Positions 58,736-64,000 of a stretch of DNA of 64,000 bases are shown one piece after another. Origin of the DNA: Endomychus coccineus (Eukaryota > Arthropoda > Insecta > Coleoptera > Endomychidae). The stretch covers positions 1 to 64,000 of the forward strand of contig CAUEHT010000005.1 of the NCBI GenBank assembly GCA_958510875.1, read 5' to 3'. The translations under genes and the position numbers were made by a program. The notes under the pieces are model-generated. The model did no database searches. It worked only from the letters and a program-made list of their open reading frames with translations, and was not told where the DNA came from. Each line of letters starts with the position of its first letter. Within the stretch, counting starts at the first letter, position 1.

Positions 58736-59392
58736 TTAGCAGCATATTTCTTTGATTGGATTGGAAGTTTGGATGAGAACATCGAAGCATAAAACTTGAA
58801 GTGTGGGGGGAGGAGAAAATTTGTGGTGTTGGTTGCGTTCTCCATCGACTATGTATGAGTCAAAGAAGAAAGTTTTATTAGAAGTTCCTTTACGAATCCC
58901 TCGTAGATCCATTATTTCACAGCGGTAAGGCAGAAGCGCGATCCGATAAAAACCGACATCAATTTCATGTAGCACTTTGAAACAATCAAGTATATAGGAC
59001 CCCGGTTTTGGGGTTATACCAGGAATTTGATGTAATATAAATTTCTTCCATCTATTTTCGTATATAAAGTAGCCTTCAACATTCATATCAATTATCCCCC
59101 AATCGTTTTCGGGTGGGTTGAAATCTCCTTCAAAATAGAAAATATCCACATAACCGCATTCCTTCACAGCCCCAATAACGAACGTTACAAATTCTCCTGC
59201 GATTATCCAATTTTTAGATGGTAATTGTAATTCTTCAAGGGTTTCCCTCAAATTTGGAATACATACTACACTTATAAATTGTTTCGCATCGTACACGGTG
59301 GTAAGTACATTATGAACAAAACTGTTGTATAATTGCAAAGACATTTTCACGCAGACTGATTCGATTATTTGACTTACACTGGGCTGAACCAC
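58736..59392 (-). CDS. Uncharacterised Maverick protein, 218 aa
   Basis: Starts MVQPSVSQIIESVCVKMSLQ; an internal Met at residue 17 is an alternative start. WIIAGEFVTFVIGAV followed by DIFYFEGDF recalls the G-[GS]-x9-13-D-[DE] pattern of nucleotidyltransferase folds, but the glycine pair is not perfect and no third acidic residue is obvious. Intact frame, 50 bp from its neighbour. Confidence 0.55.
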   Translation of the reverse strand: MVQPSVSQIIESVCVKMSLQLYNSFVHNVLTTVYDAKQFISVVCIPNLRETLEELQLPSKNWIIAGEFVTFVIGAVKECGYVDIFYFEGDFNPPENDWGIIDMNVEGYFIYENRWKKFILHQIPGITPKPGSYILDCFKVLHEIDVGFYRIALLPYRCEIMDLRGIRKGTSNKTFFFDSYIVDGERNQHHKFSPPPTLQVLCFDVLIQTSNPIKEICC

Positions 59393-59435
59393 CAGTCAAA
59401 TATTTTATTAGGAAGACATGCGCAGCAGCAGTACA

Positions 59436-60359
59436 TTATACAACATCAGAATTTTCAATCCAACTTTTCTCTTTTATACCGTACCTTTTTACATACATTT
59501 TATCACCCTTTTTTCGAAGCACCTTCTCGATCAAATAAACATCTGGCTGTTTGGTTTTCTGTAATTCTTCCTCGTAGAAACAGCCGCTGATTGGTGCGTT
59601 GGTCATATCTTCTAGTAGATATGTGACTGGGTTGGTAATTTTAACTTTGATGATTTTAAATAATTCCGCACTCCAATTGGGTGTAAATCCCTTCTCAAAA
59701 ATATGTTTAGCTTTACTTATTCGCACAATATCCCCTACGTGGTATTTGTGGGGCAGGGCCAACTTAATGTGAGAGTAAGATTGCTTCAATATGCGATTTT
59801 CATTCTGTTTCGTAACCTTGAACGGAGCCATTTTTATAGTTCTATGTTTACGATGATTATATTTTTCGGTGACTTCAGGGAGTGTATCCACCCATTTGTA
59901 TTTCCCACTCAGACTGAATTGCTTGTAGATCGCTTCTTTCAACGTTCGAATGACGCGTTCAGCAATGGCGGCTTTCTTCACAGAATACGTATTATAATGG
60001 TTGATTTTATGTTTTTTCATTAGCTCGTCAAAGTACCTGTTGAAGAATTCTTTTTCCTGATCGCTTTGCAGGTTCCTAGGCGTACGATGTGACCCTTCTA
60101 GCAATATAGAACTGACCACTTTCCGAACCTCTTCGGCTGATTTCGTTTTCAGCGGGCGTGTCCACAGAAATTTCGAGAAGCAATCGATCACCACCAAAAT
60201 GTATTTAAATCCACGATTTTCGCGCGCATAATTACCCATCTCGGCAAGATCCATTTGCCACAAGTCATCCAACCCTTTTATGATTGTTCTGCGACGTTTA
60301 AAATTCTTTCGAACAAGCTTATGAAGCTCATCAACCACCTGCGCTTTACCCTTAATCAT
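59436..60359 (-). CDS. Maverick integrase with C-terminal chromodomain
   Basis: 307 aa. Retroviral-type catalytic core: LWQMDLAEMGNYA (Asp 1), NLQSDQEKEFFNRYF (Asp 2), IAERVIRTLKEAIYK (Glu), so the DDE triad is complete. Then KYHVGDIVRISKAKHIFEKG (SH3-like region) and a C-terminal chromodomain (VYLIEKVLRKKG, MYVKRYGIKEKSWIE). It inserts the linear element into host DNA; the chromodomain may guide it to chromatin. The N-terminal zinc finger is short or missing: the annotated start MIKGKAQVVDEL has only the end of the HHCC region. Frame intact. Confidence 0.93.
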   Translation of the reverse strand: MIKGKAQVVDELHKLVRKNFKRRRTIIKGLDDLWQMDLAEMGNYARENRGFKYILVVIDCFSKFLWTRPLKTKSAEEVRKVVSSILLEGSHRTPRNLQSDQEKEFFNRYFDELMKKHKINHYNTYSVKKAAIAERVIRTLKEAIYKQFSLSGKYKWVDTLPEVTEKYNHRKHRTIKMAPFKVTKQNENRILKQSYSHIKLALPHKYHVGDIVRISKAKHIFEKGFTPNWSAELFKIIKVKITNPVTYLLEDMTNAPISGCFYEEELQKTKQPDVYLIEKVLRKKGDKMYVKRYGIKEKSWIENSDVV

Positions 60360-61296
60360 TTTTTTGGGTCGATCGGTGTTGTCGGAGCTAATAACTTTTG
60401 TGGTGGTGGAGAGGTGGTAGGAGCTCTTTTATAAGGATGATGAGATGAGGCGGCTTCACCTTTTGCTTTTTTTGATATCTTCAGCGTAGCACCCGTAGTC
60501 AAACTGATGATGACATCAATCGCTTGTTCTATTTGCAACACTTTGCTTTCGATGGTCTGTATACGTGTGGTCATGGGCTGATCATTAGTACTACGCGTTT
60601 TATAGTTTAATTCTATAGTTATCAGTTTACTATTGATGGTCTGTATACTATCGAATAGGTCGTTATATTTCGAACTGTTTTCTTGATCGTTACTAACAAG
60701 TGTTTCATAGTCTTCACGTATTTTCTTCAATAATTTTTCAAGATTTGCCTCATTTGCTTTATTAGTTTTGAACGATGCTATCTACCATCTACAAGTTTTT
60801 CAATTTTAATTCTATTTTGTGTTGTAGAAGCAATCAGAGAGTCTGTGAATTTTTTATTTTCGATGTGAAGGTACCCACCCTCATTATGTATACTCTGTTT
60901 TATAGCTGTAGAGTTGACATCACTTTGATTTTTGTATGACTGTATTTCGGTATAAAGGATCTTCAAATCTTCGCGAAGTGCATCTATTAATCGTGTTAAA
61001 CTTGGAATTGAGGAATTCATGATGTTATTGACGTTTATATGAATGGCTGCATACTTTACCAGAACTTCACTTAAATTCGCATTCACTCTAGTGATAGTGT
61101 TATCTACATATGCTTTGTTTGCAACATCATTATCCGAGATAGGTATTTTCACATTACAAATTTTCAAATTTTCCATATCCACATCACCTTCGGGCGTATG
61201 CCTTAAAATGTTCATAAACATCGATCTGCGTTTGAAAACGTCGACGATGCTATCACCCGACAACGCTGATCGCCTACCGAACTTATCAAGACTCAT
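60356..61296 (-). pseudogene. Fibre-like / coiled-coil Maverick protein, probably one gene split by a frameshift
   Basis: 61296-60778 starts MSLDKFGRRSALSG, with a trimeric-fibre-type DMENLKICNVKIPISDN, ANKAYVDNTI stretch, then heptad-like helices. A second frame from about 60769 to 60356 continues coiled coil (NLEKLLKKIREDYETLVS) and ends in a basic, proline-rich tail. The two frames meet within about 15 bases at 60775, suggesting a one- or two-base shift splits one protein. MSLDKFGR starts and NKxYVD motifs recur in Maverick proteins and phage-like tail fibres; a spike role is inferred. Confidence 0.6.
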
Positions 61297-61329
61297 TATA
61301 TAAATGGTGTTGGGTTGAAGTATCCAGTA

Positions 61330-62217
61330 CTAATATATGATGTTTGCCTCTCTTAGTTCATTTATTATAGCAACAATTTCATTATCGTTTGAAGTATTTC
61401 CAGCTTGTTGTGATGCCACCAGTAGTTTTAGTCGGTCCACCAGCTCGTTTGGATCATCCCAAAAAATATATTCCATAGGCTTCTTGTTGTATGTTAAATG
61501 TAAACCGCTACCGCTTGCTGCTGCTGTCGAAGTCGTCTCCGACGATGACAGAGAGGTTGGTCGAAACATAGGTTTAATTATGGACATGTACTTTATCGCA
61601 CTGGTACCCTTCAAACGACCATTAACATTTTTATGTGCATTTGTTAACCTCAAAATTTCTTTGTATGCTACTCGATCGTTATTCGTGAATTTTGTGGGTG
61701 TTTTGTAGAATATGAGATCGTACAATCCAGGTGTTCCCTTTGCGCTATATCCTGCAGTTTCGATATTCTCCCCGAATATTATCTTTTTAACACCTAGAAT
61801 CCACCCGGCAGAGCTCGCATCATAAACAGGTCCATATACTTTATCGATTTTCTTGTTGTTTTCCCAATGCTCTTGAACGTATTTACGAACTTGTGGGGGA
61901 TAATGTGCAAGTGAAGGTTCAATCTCAGTCATAGCATCATCGAACGCGTCATCCTCCTCTCCCCCCTCCCCCTCTTCTTCTTCTTCTTCTTCATCGTTAT
62001 CTTTAGGTTCTAATTTTATTTCTTTTTTCATTAACTGCGCAGTAGGATGTTTAATTTTTTTAACGATAGCTTTCAATGGTGTGGCGATAGGTTTGAACAG
62101 TTGTTCTATTGATTCGTCTTCTTCAGATTTACCTAGCTTCAAGGCCAAATATTTCTTCCTTATAGACTTACTCAATTCGAAGATTTCTCGCTTACGTGCT
62201 AACTGATCGGCGTCCAT
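61330..62217 (-). CDS. DUF8207-like Maverick protein, 295 aa
   Basis: Starts MDADQLARKREIFELSKSIR, then a basic region, a 20-residue acidic run (about residues 76-98), and a C-terminal domain with AGWILGVKKIIFGENI, GTPGLYDLIFYKTP and YKEILRLTNAHKNVNG. This GxxGLYxLI...ILxxTNA pattern is what I remember as DUF8207, common in Maverick-associated proteins. Function unknown; a structural or scaffold role is guessed from its place beside the ATPase. Frame intact. Confidence 0.65.
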   Translation of the reverse strand: MDADQLARKREIFELSKSIRKKYLALKLGKSEEDESIEQLFKPIATPLKAIVKKIKHPTAQLMKKEIKLEPKDNDEEEEEEEGEGGEEDDAFDDAMTEIEPSLAHYPPQVRKYVQEHWENNKKIDKVYGPVYDASSAGWILGVKKIIFGENIETAGYSAKGTPGLYDLIFYKTPTKFTNNDRVAYKEILRLTNAHKNVNGRLKGTSAIKYMSIIKPMFRPTSLSSSETTSTAAASGSGLHLTYNKKPMEYIFWDDPNELVDRLKLLVASQQAGNTSNDNEIVAIINELREANIIY

Positions 62218-62243
62218 CTTGTATTCAGACTAAAATTAACAAT

Positions 62244-62933
62244 TCACGTTTTTATATATACATCGAAACCTTTGCGGTATCTACCATCGTTCAAGTCGAA
62301 ATCCTTTGCAATGACCAAAGTTCCGAAATTATCCGTCCAGCACATGGCGCACATCTTCTTGAACTGATTGAAATCGACGTCGGGCGATACGTGCTCATCA
62401 AATACCTGCTTCAAATTGATCTCGTCCTGCTTAAAAAGAACGATCAAATTACAATTGTCGCGAATCAATTGTTTCGGTATTTTCGAGTACGTTTGGCACA
62501 GATATGCCGCATCGATATTCTTATGTCTACACATGGAATAGTATTCCCGAATTTTTTGTTGACCCTCGCACGCGATGTCATCAAAAAGGAATATGGAATT
62601 AGCTTTAGGCTCGTTCGGGCTTATTATTTCCTCGTTGTCCTTATAGGGAAAATAGCCGACACCTTTAACTCGATCTAAAACTTCCTGCAACAGTCGATAC
62701 TTGGGCTGATACAACGACTTTGAGTATACGTAGACGTTTTTGAACTTTGCCCCATTTGGATTGAATAATAGCGATAACATCACGTTCGTTTTACCACACC
62801 CACTAGGTCCACAAATTATAGCGCGAAAAAAGTCGGGTAACAATTTACCATGTTTACCTATGCGATTAGTAGTCGCCGACCCGAGGTCTAAATTTTCGAT
62901 GGGCAGTGTCTGCTCTTGTTGAACGGTCTTCAT
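62244..62933 (-). CDS. Genome-packaging ATPase (FtsK/A32-like)
   Basis: 229 aa. Walker A IICGPSGCGKTNVML; Walker B NSIFLFDDI; a sensor region AAYLCQTYSKIPKQLIRDN. The A32/FtsK-type ATPase pumps DNA into virions in Mavericks and relatives. Separated by only 76 bp from the divergent minor-capsid gene. Frame intact, start MKTVQQEQTLPI. Confidence 0.92.
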   Translation of the reverse strand: MKTVQQEQTLPIENLDLGSATTNRIGKHGKLLPDFFRAIICGPSGCGKTNVMLSLLFNPNGAKFKNVYVYSKSLYQPKYRLLQEVLDRVKGVGYFPYKDNEEIISPNEPKANSIFLFDDIACEGQQKIREYYSMCRHKNIDAAYLCQTYSKIPKQLIRDNCNLIVLFKQDEINLKQVFDEHVSPDVDFNQFKKMCAMCWTDNFGTLVIAKDFDLNDGRYRKGFDVYIKT

Positions 62934-63009
62934 ATTGTGAGGTAGTTTGAACCTGATGATTGTATATATATATAAATAGAAACGTTCGGAGATCGCGAGC
63001 TCAGTATCA
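62934..63009. promoter_or_regulatory. Divergent promoter between ATPase and minor-capsid gene
   Basis: 76 bp between opposite ATG codons containing TATATATATATAAATAGA (62964-62981), which can serve as a TATA box in either direction. Late-gene promoter by context. Confidence 0.5.
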
Positions 63010-63789
63010 ATGTTGATCTATCAGGGTGAAGGTTTGTTGAATTCGCTCATAAACAGTCTCCCGTTCGAAGTACATATTCCATCGTATCAATTCTGCGGGC
63101 CTGGTACTAAGCTACAGAAGCGACTTGCGCGTGGCGATAAAGGTGTTAATACGTTGGATTCGGCCTGTCGCGAACACGACATAGCTTATTCCCAGCACAA
63201 ATCTCTAGAAGATCGTCATAAGGCCGATAAAATATTAGAGGACGCAGCTTGGCAGCGTGTTAAATCTAAGGACGCTAAGACCGGCGAAAGACTAGCTAGT
63301 CTATTGGTTACTGGGGGAATGAAAGTTAAACGTAAACTAGGAATGGGTATTAAGAAACGCGCTGGTCGTCGTGGGGGATGTTGCTTTCGGAAAGATATCG
63401 TAGGAAATATTTCCAAGTCTATGGAACCGTCTGCGTCGTTGCGAAAGTCTGCTATGAATGCATTGAAAGCTGCACAAATAGCTATTAAGCGAGTTGGAGG
63501 TGAGAAGCGTGTTAAAGTACCACGCATAATACCCCTGCCGAAATCTGGAGGATTCCTCCCGTTATTACTACCTATTTTGGGAGCGCTGGGGGCCTAAGGG
63601 TCTGTGGCGGGTGGTGCAAGTGCCATCGCTAATACAGTAGTCAATGCTCGAAACGCCAAAAAGAAGCTTGAAGAGGATCAGCGTCATCATGCAGCTATGG
63701 AATCGTTAGGTAAAGGATTATACTTGCGGAAGAATGCGAAAGGTGGATTTGGGTTGTTTTTGAAGAAACAACAAAAAAACTTCCATTAG
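63010..63789 (+). pseudogene. Minor-capsid-like protein with parvovirus-type phospholipase A2 domain
   Basis: Residues about 25-90: YQFCGPGTKLQKRL (Ca-binding loop YxxCGPG) and DSACREHDIAYS (catalytic HD in the CxxHD helix), the VP1-type PLA2 that breaches endosomal membranes in parvoviruses and is known from Mavericks. Then a basic region, a hydrophobic GGFLPLLLPILGAL and a small-residue stretch, and a C-terminal GKGLYLRKNAKGGFGLFLK. An in-frame TAA at 63595 separates the PLA2 part from the rest. The frame is disturbed again in the A-run near 63772. I do not reconstruct it. Confidence 0.8.
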
Positions 63790-64000
63790 AGCTACCCAAT
63801 AGACCGTTGTACGATGTGGATTTGGTGCGTTTCGCGAAAAAAATGAAAATACCTCATTTTCGTGGTGTCTTTATGCGAGACAATTTACCTAGGGAACGTC
63901 CCTGGAGGCAAGAATGTGCCATTTTGAATTTGGATTCGATCAAAAACAGCGGTACTCATTGGGTGGCCTTTAGAAAAAGAAATAACCAAGTGGAATACTT
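63780..64000 (+). CDS. Adenain-like cysteine protease, partial
   Basis: Frame overlapping the end of the preceding gene: LPNRPLYDVDLVRFAKKMKI, then FRGVFMRDNLP, ECAILNLDSI and GTHWVAF, with the catalytic His in the GTHW motif. This is the maturation protease of adenoviruses and Mavericks. It is cut by the window end before the catalytic Cys. The start is unclear because the A-run near 63772 links it to the upstream frame. Confidence 0.87.

Overview
The window is eukaryotic, almost certainly arthropod and most likely insect nuclear DNA: AT-rich, with long (TA)n, (TCTA)n and (GT)n microsatellites, and packed with nested transposable elements. The families seen (R1-clade LINEs, Penelope-like elements, Gypsy, Maverick/Polinton, DNA transposons and MITEs) are typical of insects. 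I cannot name the species. Apart from one possible host exon (30469-30662, minus strand), almost every coding trace belongs to a mobile element, and most are broken.

Layout. 1-4.4 kb: head-to-head Penelope-like elements (PLEs), then palindromic repeats with hammerhead-ribozyme-like cores. 4.4-10.0 kb: about 0.7-0.9 kb inverted arms around an intron-containing, degraded transposase-like gene; the right arm also carries a tRNA-like cloverleaf. 10.1-13.0 kb: C-terminal piece of a LINE with a restriction-like endonuclease, then a second relic of the same transposase family. 13.06-16.84 kb: DNA transposon with about 210 bp terminal inverted repeats whose gene has lost its middle. 16.88-17.80 kb: fold-back MITE. 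17.9-20.4 kb: a second PLE with a hammerhead-like motif beyond its 3' end. 20.6-30.3 kb: a degraded CR1/Jockey-type LINE, then three R1-clade LINE insertions, each sitting in (TCTA)n.

32.1-46.8 kb is one Gypsy-type LTR retrotransposon with LTRs of about 1.9 kb. Its pol has protease, reverse transcriptase and RNase H, then a macro domain closely resembling the TARG1/OARD1 ADP-ribose hydrolase group, then a gutted integrase. Its 3' LTR is split by a 4.35 kb LINE with an intact 985-residue ORF2. 46.8-48.4 kb is the 3' end of another Gypsy element.

From about 48.9 kb to the window end lies a Maverick/Polinton (adintovirus-like) element: terminal-type tandem repeats, two uncharacterised genes, a possible spliced minus-strand gene, a small VFLPKR-type protein behind a TATA promoter and intron, protein-primed DNA polymerase B, two uncharacterised minus-strand genes, a chromodomain integrase, a fibre-like or coiled-coil protein, a DUF8207-like protein, the packaging ATPase, a phospholipase-A2 minor-capsid-like protein and the start of an adenain-like protease. 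Several of its genes carry stops or frameshifts, so this copy looks decayed (or the assembly is noisy in homopolymers).

Most notable: the macro domain inside a Gypsy pol, the (TCTA)n-targeted R1 elements, and the hammerhead-like motifs shared by the Penelope-associated repeats.
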